Positions 9,448 through 18,029 of a stretch of DNA of 64,000 bases are shown here, in pieces. The DNA lies in assembly GCF_014295035.1 (NCBI RefSeq), contig NZ_CP060404.1, positions 1,840,001-1,904,000 on the forward strand, written 5' to 3'. Within the stretch, counting starts at the first letter, position 1, and every line of letters begins with the position of its first letter. Source of the DNA: Streptomyces buecherae. Lineage in GTDB: Bacteria; Actinomycetota; Actinomycetes; Streptomycetales; Streptomycetaceae. A program made the position numbers and the translations under genes. Below the pieces are notes generated by a model that was not told where the DNA came from, did not search any database, and worked only from the letters and a program-made list of their open reading frames with translations.

Positions 9448-9918
9448 TCAGGCGGCGCCGCCTTCCCGGTAGGCCGTGAGTTCCCGGAGCATGCCGAAGA
9501 CGCGGTCCCTGGACTCGTCCGCAGCGTCCACGGCCTCCACGCACTGCCAGTACAGGCCCTCTTCCGCCACGCAGGCCACCTCCACCAGGGCTATGCCGAC
9601 GTCGCCGAGCAACACCCCCAGCGCGAGGAGCACGCGCCGGGGATCGCGCACTTCCGTCAACTGCACGGCGCGTATCGCCCCGGTGCGCAGCGTGGGGTGA
9701 TTGAGAGCGGGGCGCCCCAGTGCGCCGCATGCTCGGCCGCCCGCCTCGCTGAGGCCCTGTGCTTCCCAGCGCGCCGTGGGTGAGGCGCTGCCCGCGAAGT
9801 AGCTTCCGATGACCTCAGCGAGTGCCTGTGCCTGCCATGCTTCGACGACGACGTCCTGCACGGCGTCAGCCCGCGTCAAAGCCAGTCGGGTGGCCTCGAT
9901 GAGCCGCATCGCCTCCAT
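9448..9918 (-). CDS. Conserved hypothetical protein, DUF6099-like
   Basis: A 156-aa, mostly alpha-helical, soluble protein beginning MEAMRLIEATRLAL. It resembles the small actinobacterial DUF6099 family from memory; no function is known and no catalytic motif is visible. A second in-frame ATG lies three codons in. It is a single-gene unit; the following upstream region carries the DnaA-box pair. Confidence 0.7.
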   Translation of the reverse strand: MEAMRLIEATRLALTRADAVQDVVVEAWQAQALAEVIGSYFAGSASPTARWEAQGLSEAGGRACGALGRPALNHPTLRTGAIRAVQLTEVRDPRRVLLALGVLLGDVGIALVEVACVAEEGLYWQCVEAVDAADESRDRVFGMLRELTAYREGGAA

Positions 9919-10013
9919 GTCCCACGCCCCTCTTCGCCCGTGCCGTGTGGGTTATCTGTCCGCTACCCAGAGTGATAAATAACAGGCGGGAAAGCTAGGG
10001 GAATTCAGGAATC

Positions 10014-10040
10014 TGTGGACAACAGTTACGCTGTGGATAA
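10014..10040. promoter_or_regulatory. Pair of DnaA-box sequences
   Basis: TGTGGACAA (10014-10022) and TGTGGATAA (10032-10040) are the reverse complements of TTGTCCACA, the preferred Streptomyces DnaA box, and of the classical TTATCCACA. They have the same orientation with start points 18 bases apart, in the intergenic region between the DUF6099-like gene and the MazG-like gene. The surrounding 9950-10045 is clearly more AT-rich than its flanks. They could bind DnaA, as a regulatory or titration site; no origin is implied by two boxes alone. Confidence 0.55.
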
Positions 10041-10048
10041 CCTTCTCA

Positions 10049-10426
10049 CTACAGAGAGTGATGATCTTTGTTGGTGGGAGGCGCCGCTCGCCGGGCCGGG
10101 AAGCGTAGTTCGTTGCGGTCGATCTTGGCGGAGAGGGCCCGCAGCGGGTCGATGTCCAGCGCCAGGCAGAACTGCAGCAGGTAGGCGAGCACGTCGGCCA
10201 CCTCGTCCTCGACGCGCGCCGACGTCGTGGGGTCGGCCATCACGGCGGCTGACTGTTCCGGCGTCAGCCACTGGAAGATCTCCACGAGTTCGGCCGCTTC
10301 GACGCTCAGCGCCGAGGCCAGGTTCTTGGGTGTGTGGAAGCGCTGCCAGTCGCGCGCCGCCGCGAAGTCGGCGAGCCGCCGTTGGAGGGCGGGCAGGTCA
10401 GGGGCGGGTTCGGGAGCCTTGGTCAC
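10049..10426 (-). CDS. MazG-like nucleotide pyrophosphohydrolase
   Basis: 125-aa all-alpha NTP pyrophosphatase, the small type often annotated as dCTP-pyrophosphatase-like. The Mg-binding pattern is present: EAAELVEIFQW followed by EDEVADVLAYLL. Probable role is house-cleaning of non-canonical or excess (d)NTPs. Its ATG at 10426 lies inside the end of the upstream AAA ATPase gene (29-base overlap), so the two are likely co-expressed. Confidence 0.88.
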   Translation of the reverse strand: MTKAPEPAPDLPALQRRLADFAAARDWQRFHTPKNLASALSVEAAELVEIFQWLTPEQSAAVMADPTTSARVEDEVADVLAYLLQFCLALDIDPLRALSAKIDRNELRFPARRAAPPTNKDHHSL

Positions 10427-11885
10427 GCCCCAGGTCTACCACCGCCAGCCCGGGGACCCCGAAGTCGCCCTCCTGAGCGACGGGCCACCCCACGGCGCCG
10501 ACCGCCCCTGTCCTGTCGTCGGCCGGCGCGCCGGCGCGGAACGTCGCGCGCGGGGCGCCGAGGCCGGCGCGGCGGGGGCCCTCGCCCGGGCCCGCGTGGT
10601 GGCCGTCGCCCTCGCGCGTCGGAGGCGCGAGGGGCACCTCGCGCACGGTGCCCACCAGCCGGATGTGGCCCCGTTCGCACATGCGGCCGGCCAGTTCGAG
10701 CAGCAGGCGGGCCTGGCGTCGGTCCAGGCACCGGTCGAAGCCGTCGGCGAGCACCGTCAGCGTCTGCAGGGCGGGCAGCACGTCGGCCACCGGGTCCACG
10801 TCCAGCACGCCGGGGCCGGTGAGCAGTACGAGCGCGAGGCCCAGGTAGCGCAGTTCGCCGTCGCCGAGCCGGTCCACCGGCATCTGCCCGAACTCGCCGA
10901 GGCCGAGCACGGCGCGCACCCCGGCGCCGGAGCGCCCGCGTGGCGCGCTGCCCGCGCCCATCGGGCCGCGTGGGGCCGGTGTCGTGGCGCGCCGCTCCGC
11001 CGCCTGGGCCTGCTCGTCGGCGGGGGCGCGGACGGCGGTGCCGCCGCGTCGGTTGCCGCCGGCGGCCACGGGGGCGGGGGTGTCCGGGGCGTGGTCGCGC
11101 CCGGCCGCGCCCTCGACGGTCAGCTCCGTGACGGTGGGCCCGGCGCAGCCGTCGCGTACGGCGGCGACCAGGGCCGCGTGCCGGGTGCCGCACTCCTTGT
11201 GGGTGCGGTAGAGGACGGCGGCGAGGTTGTCGCAGGCGCTGCGGAGGTGGCCGTCGGAGCGCATGGCGGGGCCGCGCATGGCCTCGGGTCGTGGGTCGCA
11301 GGGGAAGACGGAGCGCAGCGCGACGACGACCTGTTCGGCCGCGGCGAGGGCGAGCCGCTGCCCCGCGGTCTTGCCAGCGATGCGAAGCGGCAGCAGCGCG
11401 GTGGCCAGTCGGTCGTCGGGGAGCGGGGCGCGGGTGACGGGCACGGCTCCGGCGGTGTACCAGGCCGCCTGCACGGTACGGCGGCCCGGGTCGCGCAGCG
11501 CCGTCTCTAGGAGGACCTCGCCGGCGCCGGTCATGCGTTCGCCGACGATCCGCAGTTCGGGCTCGGCCTGGACGGCGATGTCGAGGTGGACGGGGCCGAC
11601 CGGGCCGTCGACGGTGCAGCCGATGCGGAAGCCGCGTCGTCCCTGGCTGTCGGGGCGGGCCTGGTGGGGTACGCAGCCGGCGGGGTCGGGGAAGACGTCG
11701 GCCAGAGGTTCGCCGGCCGCGAGTCGGGCCAGGGCCGCGTACGCCTCCAGGGCGCTGGTCTTGCCGCTGCCGCTGGGCCCGGTGAACAGCGTCACCGGAC
11801 CCAGCGGGAAGACCGCGCGCCGGTGCGTCTTGTAGGCCGAGAGCCTCAGTTCGGATACGGCGGGCCGCTGGCCTGATGCGTTCAT
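10398..11885 (-). CDS. AAA-family ATPase (SMC/RecF-like)
   Basis: 495-aa ATPase with Walker A GPSGSGKTS near the N terminus (following FPLGPVTLFTG) and a late signature/Walker B region, GDGELRYLGLALVLLTGP followed by VLDVDPVADVLPALQTLTVLAD. This is the layout of the AAA_21 type of ABC-like ATPases, where the middle is a variable low-complexity segment. Substrate is unknown. The start ATG at 11885 (MNASGQRPAV) directly precedes the conserved strand. It sits 56 bases downstream of the sepF-like gene and overlaps the MazG gene, suggesting one operon. Confidence 0.82.
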   Translation of the reverse strand: MNASGQRPAVSELRLSAYKTHRRAVFPLGPVTLFTGPSGSGKTSALEAYAALARLAAGEPLADVFPDPAGCVPHQARPDSQGRRGFRIGCTVDGPVGPVHLDIAVQAEPELRIVGERMTGAGEVLLETALRDPGRRTVQAAWYTAGAVPVTRAPLPDDRLATALLPLRIAGKTAGQRLALAAAEQVVVALRSVFPCDPRPEAMRGPAMRSDGHLRSACDNLAAVLYRTHKECGTRHAALVAAVRDGCAGPTVTELTVEGAAGRDHAPDTPAPVAAGGNRRGGTAVRAPADEQAQAAERRATTPAPRGPMGAGSAPRGRSGAGVRAVLGLGEFGQMPVDRLGDGELRYLGLALVLLTGPGVLDVDPVADVLPALQTLTVLADGFDRCLDRRQARLLLELAGRMCERGHIRLVGTVREVPLAPPTREGDGHHAGPGEGPRRAGLGAPRATFRAGAPADDRTGAVGAVGWPVAQEGDFGVPGLAVVDLGRDQGSRTRP

Positions 11886-11941
11886 GGCGCGGAAGGTATC
11901 GCCGCCGCGTTTCGCCGAACCGTTTGCTCGTCGTCGTGTTC

Positions 11942-12358
11942 CTACGATCGGGGGACGGAAGCGCCCGTCACGGTCGTGAAAGCGGGGCGCAGTTCGGGTT
12001 CGTCCACCTCGGTGCCGAGGGGGGCGAGCAGGAACACGTTGGTGTCGACCCGGTGCATGCCGCTGCCGAGGCCGAAGACGACTCCGCTGGAGAAGTCGAG
12101 GATGCGCTTGGCCACGTCGGCCTCGGCGCTGGTGAGGTCGAGGAGGACGGGGATCTGGGCCATCAGGTACTCGGCGACCTCGCGCGCGTCGGCGAAGGTC
12201 TGTACGCGGATGACGACGAACTGGCGCTGGTCCTGTTCGGCCTCGTCCTCGGGCAGGGCCCGGTGGTGTGGCCAGGACGGCCAGGCGTTGTTGCTTCGCA
12301 GCGGGACGACTTCGGCGAGCCCCTCCCACTGTTCGTCGGTGACGTCGTGGCTGTTCAC
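11942..12358 (-). CDS. SepF-like protein
   Basis: 138-aa protein with a SepF core: FVVIRVQTFADAREVAEYL, PVLLDLTSAEADVAKRILDFSSGVVFGLG and a final VFLLAP. SepF binds FtsZ and membranes in actinobacterial divisome assembly. This copy lacks the usual long acidic linker and a clear amphipathic N-terminal helix, and lies outside any dcw cluster. It is therefore more likely one of the additional SepF-like paralogues of Streptomyces (SflA/SflB type) than SepF itself. The GTG at 12358 is chosen since a GGGGTGGA sequence precedes it and upstream residues have no family similarity. Confidence 0.83.
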   Translation of the reverse strand: MNSHDVTDEQWEGLAEVVPLRSNNAWPSWPHHRALPEDEAEQDQRQFVVIRVQTFADAREVAEYLMAQIPVLLDLTSAEADVAKRILDFSSGVVFGLGSGMHRVDTNVFLLAPLGTEVDEPELRPAFTTVTGASVPRS

Positions 12359-12930
12359 CGGTCCACCCCGCAGGCGTGCTCGCTGGATATGTGCATCGGG
12401 CGATTCTAGGGACAAGCTCAGCTTCGATCGGCGCACCGACACAGGTATCGGCGCAGGTAGTGATGTAGGCAACGGGGAGGGGACGGGACCGGGGAGCCGG
12501 GGCACGAGCCCCGCGCGGCACCGGAGTGGCCGCCGCGCTCGCGTCCCCCGACGCCGCGCGCGACCGGCTCCGCGGTCCCGTCGTCCGAACCCGACGCCAT
12601 GTGGCCGGAGCGTGAAGGGCCGACCCCCGTCGGCGCCTCCCCCGTACCGCTCCAGCCACCAGCGCGGCCAACTCGCACCGACGTTCCGGCGCGTCGTCTC
12701 GGCGATGGGCGTCTGGTGATTCAACGGCCGTGCCGACGCGGGAGAATCCCCCGCCGACCCCCCGTTCGCCAAAGTCACCGACGCGTCGCGTCGACTCCAC
12801 GCGGGGCGCCTCCCCGAGACCAAACGGTCTCAGGGCAGCGCGAGTTGGAAGAGGCGGCGGCGAGCCCCCCGTTTGCGTGCTTCCCCCGACACCACCGCCT
12901 CTGCCTACGAGCATCACATGCCAGCGGGGC
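12359..12930. other. Divergent intergenic region
   Basis: About 570 bases between the sepF-like gene (leftward) and the tetR gene (rightward), without a convincing gene. It should hold the promoter of the leftward operon. The tetR operator candidate starts at 12931. Confidence 0.5.
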
Positions 12931-12955
12931 AAAACTCAACGCCGTGTTGAGTTTT
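12931..12955. promoter_or_regulatory. Perfect palindrome, candidate TetR operator
   Basis: Arms AAAACTCAAC and GTTGAGTTTT are perfectly complementary around a 5-base centre. This AT-rich 25-base element sits in GC-rich DNA, 45 bases before the tetR start codon, where a TetR-family protein would autoregulate. Size and symmetry fit a TetR dimer or pair-of-dimers site. Confidence 0.75.
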
Positions 12956-13000
12956 GTCGAAACTGCGTTACGCGGCATTCGAACAGCTACGGTGAGCCGC

Positions 13001-13789
13001 ATGGACGACAACGGGGACGAAGCAGCGCACAGAACGCTGCCTCCCTCGGCCGGGGTCCGGGGGCGCAGGCGCCCCCGCCTGAGCCGGGGGGACCGCAGGG
13101 AGGCAGCCATCCTCGACAGCGTCGTCCGCCTCTTGCGCGACCGACCGGCGAGGAAGATCACCATCGAGGAGATCGCCAAGGGCGCGGGCCTGTCCCGCCC
13201 CTCGGTGTACTTCTACTTCGACAGCAAGCAGGCCATCATCGACGCCGCCGTGCAGCGCGTGATGGGCAGCATGCTGTCGACCGCGGCGGCCGCCGCGGGC
13301 AACGAGGACATCACGTTGGAGGCCTCGCTCGAGGGGCTGATCAACAACGTTCTCGACACCTGGGTGGAGCACGGCTCCCTGTTCTGTGCCGCGATCGACT
13401 ACGTGGGCCGGGACCTGGAGGCGCGCATAGCGTGGCGGGACGTGCTGGAGGCGGGCGCTGACGAGCTGGCCGCCATGCTCGAACGCGACCGCGCCCGCGG
13501 GCTGGTCAAACCGGGCGGGGACGCGCGGGCGCTGGCCGTGGCTGCGCACTGGATGGTCGAGCGCAACTGCTACATGCTCTTCAGCCGCGAGCACACGAAG
13601 CCGGAGGAACTCGCGCTGCGCACCACGATGGTGCTCAGCGCCCGACGCATCCTCGGACTCCCCGAAGCGCCTACCGAGCCCGGGGCCGCCGCATCGCAGG
13701 ACGGCGCATCACGGGACGCCGCATCACGGGACAGCGCGTCGCGGGACGCCGCAGCGCGGAACGCCGAGCCGCAGGCCGCCGAGTCGTAA
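13001..13789 (+). CDS. TetR/AcrR-family transcriptional regulator
   Basis: 262-aa repressor-type regulator. The N-terminal helix-turn-helix (about residues 30-75) reads EEIAKGAGLSRPSVYFYFDSKQ. The following ligand domain resembles the EthR subgroup. The ATG at 13001 follows GGTGAG; longer upstream frames have no similarity and would run through the operator. The C terminus carries a degenerate (ASRDA)n tail from a 15-base DNA repeat. Convergent with the 3-hydroxybutyrate dehydrogenase gene. The ligand and the regulon are unknown; the palindrome at 12931 suggests autoregulation. Confidence 0.9.
   Translation: MDDNGDEAAHRTLPPSAGVRGRRRPRLSRGDRREAAILDSVVRLLRDRPARKITIEEIAKGAGLSRPSVYFYFDSKQAIIDAAVQRVMGSMLSTAAAAAGNEDITLEASLEGLINNVLDTWVEHGSLFCAAIDYVGRDLEARIAWRDVLEAGADELAAMLERDRARGLVKPGGDARALAVAAHWMVERNCYMLFSREHTKPEELALRTTMVLSARRILGLPEAPTEPGAAASQDGASRDAASRDSASRDAAARNAEPQAAES
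13691..13765. repeat. Five 15-base repeats in the 3' end of tetR
   Basis: Units start at 13691, 13706, 13721, 13736 and 13751 and read GC(A/G)(T/G)C(A/G)CGGGACGCC with a few substitutions. The period keeps frame and encodes Ala-Ser-Arg-Asp-Ala-like pentapeptides. Confidence 0.8.
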
Positions 13790-13824
13790 CCCGCCGGCCC
13801 GCGCGAGGGTGGCCGGCGTTCCGG

Positions 13825-13848
13825 CCGGCGGGTGCCCGTACCCGCCGG
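13825..13848 (+). terminator. Hairpin after tetR
   Basis: A 9-bp inverted repeat, CCGGCGGGT / ACCCGCCGG with a 6-base loop, lies 36 bases after the tetR stop. A second stem, CTCTCG/CGAGAG, follows at about 13857-13875. No U-tract is present, as is common in Streptomyces. It could serve the convergent gene as well. Confidence 0.5.
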
Positions 13849-13970
13849 GCCGGGAGCCTCTCGTACGACGCGAGAGCGGCCGGTGCCACTCCCCCGCGCC
13901 GCCGCCGGCCTCCCCCGCGCCCCGTCCGCGCGCGGGCGCTCATGCCAGCGCGCGGGGCGCTGGCGTGCCC

Positions 13971-14885
13971 TCAACTCGCCGTCCAGCCCCCGTCGAGCGA
14001 GAGCGAGGTGCCGGTGATCATCGAGGACTGCGGGGCGCACAGGTACGCCACGGCCTCGGCGACCTCGGCGGGCTCCACCATGCGCTTGATGGCGGGGCGC
14101 GTGAGCAGCACGTCGGTCACCACGCGGTCGGCCGGGATGCCGTGGGTCGCGGCCTGGTCGGCGACCTGCCGCTCCACCAGCGGGGTGCGCACGTAGCCGG
14201 GGTTGACGCAGTTGGAGGTGACGCCGTGCGGCGCGCCTTCGAGGGCGGTGACCTTCGACAGGCCCTCCAGGCCGTGTTTGGCCGCCACGTAGGCGGACTT
14301 GTAGGCGGAGGCCCGCAGGCCGTGGACGGACGAGATGTTGACCACGCGGCCCCAGCCCTGGGCGTACATGTGCGGCAGGGCGCCCCTGATCAGCCGGAAG
14401 GGGGCGGTCAGCATGACCGTCAGCATGGTCTCGAAGTCCTCGGGCGGGAACTCGTGGAGCGGGCGAACGAGTTGCAGGCCGGCGTTGTTGACCAGTACGT
14501 CGACGCCGTCGGCCGCCCGCTCGGCCGCGTCGAGGTCGGTGAGGTCGAGCGGATGGGGCTGAAGCTCCCCGGCCAGCGGCCCGGCCCCGGCCGCCTCCTC
14601 AGCCCCGGCCCCGGACTCGGCCCCGGTCCGCGTGGCGGCGGCGTGCAGGGCGGCGAGGCCGTCGGCGTCCCGGTCCACCGCGCGGACCTGTGCGCCGGCC
14701 GCGACCAGCCGCAGCGCGCAGGCGCGGCCGATGCCGCTGGCCGCGCCGGTGACCAGTGCGGTGCGTCCGCTGAGGTCGAGAGGGATAGCCGCGGGGGCGG
14801 CGGGGTGTGCTGCCGCGGGGGTGGCGAGGTGTACTGCCGCGGGGGCGGCGGGGTGTGTCGCTGGCGGGTTGGCTGGCAGGCTCAT
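13971..14885 (-). CDS. 3-hydroxybutyrate dehydrogenase (SDR family)
   Basis: Short-chain dehydrogenase oxidising 3-hydroxybutyrate to acetoacetate with NAD. The cofactor motif TGAASGIG, NNAGLQ, catalytic NISS...YVAAK (Ser-Tyr-Lys) and PGYVRTPLV are present, and the match is to the BdhA type with KHGLEGLSKVTALE. Length is 304 aa from ATG 14885. The first 36 residues are an Ala/Pro/His repeat, and an Ala/Glu/Gly-rich insert sits after the second strand, so the true start could be further in. No Shine-Dalgarno precedes the ATG; TACGCT seven bases upstream could be a -10 box of a leaderless transcript. Confidence 0.88.
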   Translation of the reverse strand: MSLPANPPATHPAAPAAVHLATPAAAHPAAPAAIPLDLSGRTALVTGAASGIGRACALRLVAAGAQVRAVDRDADGLAALHAAATRTGAESGAGAEEAAGAGPLAGELQPHPLDLTDLDAAERAADGVDVLVNNAGLQLVRPLHEFPPEDFETMLTVMLTAPFRLIRGALPHMYAQGWGRVVNISSVHGLRASAYKSAYVAAKHGLEGLSKVTALEGAPHGVTSNCVNPGYVRTPLVERQVADQAATHGIPADRVVTDVLLTRPAIKRMVEPAEVAEAVAYLCAPQSSMITGTSLSLDGGWTAS

Positions 14886-14924
14886 ATCGAACAGCGTAGG
14901 CGGCCGGTCGGAGCGCGCCGGGGT

Positions 14925-15644
14925 TCAGGGCGCTCCCGAGTGCTCCCGTGCGCCCCCGGTGGGGTGGGGAGCGGGCGCGGGCGGCACCCGGTCGGCGCGA
15001 ATGACCACCAACTCCTCCTCCCGCTGGCCGCGCTCGATCAGCCCGCGCTCGGTGAGCCACCCGGCGCGGGCGCGTAGGACGGGGCCGAAGGGCTGGTGGC
15101 GGCGGGCCACGATGGACGCCTTGAGGCCGGCCTGACCCAGTAGGCCGAGGGTCTGCTCGGGGCCGCACAGCGCGGAGTGGACGATGAGCAGCATGCCCTC
15201 CGCGGTCAAAAGGTGCGGTGCCATGGCGCAGAGTTGGTCCAGGTACCGCCGGCCGTCCAGACCCGCGTTCCAGGCCCGGGCCCGCCCCCGCTCGTGGTCG
15301 GCGTCCACGGGGCAGGGGACGTACGGCGGGTTGGCCGTGATCACGTCGTAGCGCTGGCGGTGCGTCAGGCAGGAGCGGAAGTCGCCGTGCTCGACGTGGA
15401 CGGGCAGCCTGTTCAGCCACGCGTTGCAGCGGGCCGTCAGCACGGCGCGGTAGCAGGTGTCCACGGCGCGCACGCGCACCGCGCCCAGTCTGGCCGCCGT
15501 CAGCGCGATCAGCCCGGTGCCGGTGCACACGTCCAACGCGTGCGCGCCGCTGGGCACGGACGCGCGGTGCAACGCCTCTTGCAGGAGCAGCGAGTCCCCC
15601 TGCGGTCCGTACACGCCCCATGCCTTCACCAACACCGTGCCCAC
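14925..15644 (-). CDS. HemK2/MTQ2-type protein methyltransferase
   Basis: 239-aa class I methyltransferase with SAM-binding VCTGTGLIALTAA and the NPPY motif (ITANPPYVPCP) diagnostic of glutamine/adenine N-methyltransferases. It belongs to the short HemK2-like branch related to release-factor methylases, lacking an N-terminal substrate-binding domain. The substrate here is not certain. The GTG at 15644 is chosen because AAGGA lies seven bases before it and similarity starts at VLVKAWGVYGPQ. It is downstream of the 2OG-Fe dioxygenase gene, same strand, 68 bases away. Confidence 0.85.
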   Translation of the reverse strand: MGTVLVKAWGVYGPQGDSLLLQEALHRASVPSGAHALDVCTGTGLIALTAARLGAVRVRAVDTCYRAVLTARCNAWLNRLPVHVEHGDFRSCLTHRQRYDVITANPPYVPCPVDADHERGRARAWNAGLDGRRYLDQLCAMAPHLLTAEGMLLIVHSALCGPEQTLGLLGQAGLKASIVARRHQPFGPVLRARAGWLTERGLIERGQREEELVVIRADRVPPAPAPHPTGGAREHSGAP

Positions 15645-15712
15645 CTGCCGTTCCTTACGTCGTGCACCGCCCGCGCGGCTGGTGCTGTCAATGGTCGGGG
15701 TGCGCCGTGGGC

Positions 15713-16543
15713 TCACAGCCGTGGCGCGTAGGGGGCCAGGCCGATGATGAGGATGCGGCGATCGCCGTGGCCCGGATCGGCGCCGAGCCGGACGGGGGCG
15801 ACGTAGTGGCTGACCCGGTGGTCGTGCACGGCGTAGCCGTCCAACGGTTCGCGCAGCGTGAAACGTTCGTGCAGAGCCTCGGGCGGCACCTCTTCGGGGC
15901 GGTTGCCGGCGCACTCGGGGCGGGCGATGACGTTCTCGCCGCCGGCCACGTTGGCGCAACTGACCAGGTGGGCGAAGGTGAACGTGGCCCGGGAGCCGCC
16001 GTCCTGGTGCAGGCAGTCCGGGGACGAGACGGCGACCTGGCTCCCGTCCGTGACCGCCAGCTTGATCAGGTGCACGCCGACGTACACCGGCACCCGGCGC
16101 AGGTCCGCCACCCACTCTACCTGCGCGAGGTCGGCGTGGATGAGGTGCAGCAGCAGCGCGTTGGCCCGCAGGGCGGTGGGGATGTCGGGCAGCCGGCGCC
16201 GCAGGTCCGGGTACTCCGGGTTGTGGCCGTCCTGCCAGTACTCGGTGACGGTGCCGTACGTGGCGTCCGGGGCGCCGGGCGCGAACGAGAGCTGCCGCGT
16301 CCAGGGCAGGTAGACGGCGTGCGAGTAGCGGCGGTAGCGGTGCGTCGTCGGGGCGTACGGGTCGGCCGGCAGGTCCGCGTAGGCCGCGGTGAGCTGGGCC
16401 AGGTCCCCGGCGTGCGCGGCCAGTGACAGACCCAGGTCCTCCGGGCGGTAGCGGGCGTAGCCGTCGCGTCGCAGGTCGGCCGGGCCGCCGGCCGCCGCGG
16501 GGGCGGTGGGAGCGGGGCTCCGCACGGTCGGTGTGTTCTCCAT
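15713..16543 (-). CDS. 2OG-Fe dioxygenase family protein
   Basis: 276-aa protein resembling the 2OG-Fe dioxygenase family that includes free-amino-acid hydroxylases such as isoleucine dioxygenase. The HxD iron ligands appear in HQDGGSRATF and a distal His in HDHRVSHYVAPV, followed by RRILIIGL with the Arg that binds 2-oxoglutarate. The substrate is unknown; a hydroxylated amino acid is plausible. The ATG at 16543 is preceded by GGAGGAG at ideal spacing; an ATG seven codons upstream is less likely. Confidence 0.85.
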   Translation of the reverse strand: MENTPTVRSPAPTAPAAAGGPADLRRDGYARYRPEDLGLSLAAHAGDLAQLTAAYADLPADPYAPTTHRYRRYSHAVYLPWTRQLSFAPGAPDATYGTVTEYWQDGHNPEYPDLRRRLPDIPTALRANALLLHLIHADLAQVEWVADLRRVPVYVGVHLIKLAVTDGSQVAVSSPDCLHQDGGSRATFTFAHLVSCANVAGGENVIARPECAGNRPEEVPPEALHERFTLREPLDGYAVHDHRVSHYVAPVRLGADPGHGDRRILIIGLAPYAPRL

Positions 16544-16689
16544 CGACTCCTCCAGTGCCGCCAAGTGGGTCGCTGTCGCCCCGCCCGTTCCGCGGTGGCA
16601 CCGCCCCTAGCAGGCTCACACGAGTACCCAGGAGGCGCCCGATCAGTACGACCGTCTCGGTGAACCTCGCATCGACCCCGGCGCCCCGA

Positions 16690-17832
16690 TCAACGCCCGT
16701 CCTCGGGGGCCGCGCCCACCAGGTCGTCCACCACGGCGGTCAGGCCGCCCGGCCGGCGGGCCGCGGCCCGCTGTCGGTGGGCCCCGGAGCCGTGGCGCTC
16801 CAGACGGCCCAGGAAGTCCGCGACCACCTGTCGGTCGCCGTGCGCGTCCAGGGCCGGGCCGACGTGCGCGAGCAGTCGCCGACCGCGTTCGGGGGCGGGC
16901 AGCACGTCGCCGGTGACGGCGTCCGTGCCGAGCCCGGGCCAGCCGTCGCGGGTCGCGTACCAGTACGTCGAGCGCAGCAGCTCTCCGCCCGCGCGCGGGC
17001 CCGGGTCGCCGGCGCGCACCCGCGCCGCCGCCGTGACCACCAGGGCCCGCACGATCGCGGCCAGGGCCGCGGAGTCGGCGGCGTCGGCCGGCACGTCCAT
17101 GCAGCGCACCTCCAGGGTGGGCAGCGTCGGGTGCGGTCGCACGTCCCAGAACGGCAGCTCGCCGAAGGGCATGGCGCCGGCCGTGGCCATGGCCCGCGCG
17201 GTCCGCTCGTAGTCGGCGAAGGAATCGACGTACGGCGGCGGCCCGAGGCAGGGGAAGCGGACCCGGATCACCGAGCGCCAGCTCGCGTAACCGCTGTCCC
17301 GGCCGCCGTGGAAGGGGGAGTTCGCGCTCATCTCGACCAGCAGCGGCAGCCAGGGCCGCAGGTGGTTGCCGACCAGCGCGGCCAGTTCGCGGTCGGGCAG
17401 GTGGACGTGGACGTGCAGCGCGTTGATGGCGTAGTCGTCCATCATCGATCGGAACAGGTCCACGCTGGTCTGGTAACGCGGGTGGTCGCCGACGACGACC
17501 GGGCCCGCGCCGCCGAGCACCGGCGTACCCGACGGGCACACCCGCAGCCCCTCGGCCGCCGCTGCGCGCGCCACGGCGGCCCGCAGCCGCGTCAGCTCCC
17601 GGTGCACCTCGGTCGACGTCACGCACGGCGCGGTCTTCACCTCGATCTGGTACTCGGTGAACTCACCCGAGACCGCGTCGCCGAGTTCCGCCGCGGCCCG
17701 GGCGAGCACACGCGGCCCGGCCGGCTCGACGGCCCGGGTCTCCGGATGCACCAGGAAGTACTCCTCCTCCACGCCCACCGTCAGCACGTCCGCCTCCACC
17801 CGTCTCCCGCGTCCGGCCTCGCTGCCGCTCAC
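16690..17832 (-). CDS. Carboxylate-amine ligase, YbdK/GCS2 family
   Basis: Glutamate-cysteine-ligase-like enzyme of 380 aa. Begins LTVGVEEEYFLV, then EIKT-like FTEYQIEVKTAPC, HVHVHLPD, and a late EVRCMDVPAD. Family members activate a carboxylate with ATP and join it to an amine; true gamma-glutamylcysteine synthesis is weak in YbdK, and actinobacteria make mycothiol instead, so the physiological product is uncertain. The GTG at 17832 gives a 15-residue leader; the first conserved residues follow VEADVLTVG. Divergent from the iron-containing redox enzyme gene, with which it is commonly neighboured in Streptomyces. Confidence 0.9.
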   Translation of the reverse strand: MSGSEAGRGRRVEADVLTVGVEEEYFLVHPETRAVEPAGPRVLARAAAELGDAVSGEFTEYQIEVKTAPCVTSTEVHRELTRLRAAVARAAAAEGLRVCPSGTPVLGGAGPVVVGDHPRYQTSVDLFRSMMDDYAINALHVHVHLPDRELAALVGNHLRPWLPLLVEMSANSPFHGGRDSGYASWRSVIRVRFPCLGPPPYVDSFADYERTARAMATAGAMPFGELPFWDVRPHPTLPTLEVRCMDVPADAADSAALAAIVRALVVTAAARVRAGDPGPRAGGELLRSTYWYATRDGWPGLGTDAVTGDVLPAPERGRRLLAHVGPALDAHGDRQVVADFLGRLERHGSGAHRQRAAARRPGGLTAVVDDLVGAAPEDGR

Positions 17833-18029
17833 CGCCCCAGCATTGCCCGCCGCCCCCACACTGTCGCGGCACGCGCGGCGATCGGGGACAGGTTCGTCCC
17901 GAGCACGTGGGCCGCGCGCCGACACGCGGTCCCCGCCGGGCCCGCCGGGCCCCGTACGGGTGACCCGTAAGCGTGGACCGGGCGCACCGGGGCACTCGGA
18001 ACGAACCTGCCCAGCCCTGGAGGACGCCC

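Noticed and set aside
10014..10040. Replication origin
   Set aside because: Only two DnaA boxes and no dnaA, dnaN or box cluster nearby; listed only as possible DnaA-binding sites.
11886..12932. N-terminal extension of the AAA ATPase frame
   Set aside because: It would cover the sepF-like gene and has no similarity; the conserved fold starts just after ATG 11885.
12599..13000. N-terminal extension of tetR
   Set aside because: It would run through the palindromic operator and adds only low-complexity sequence.
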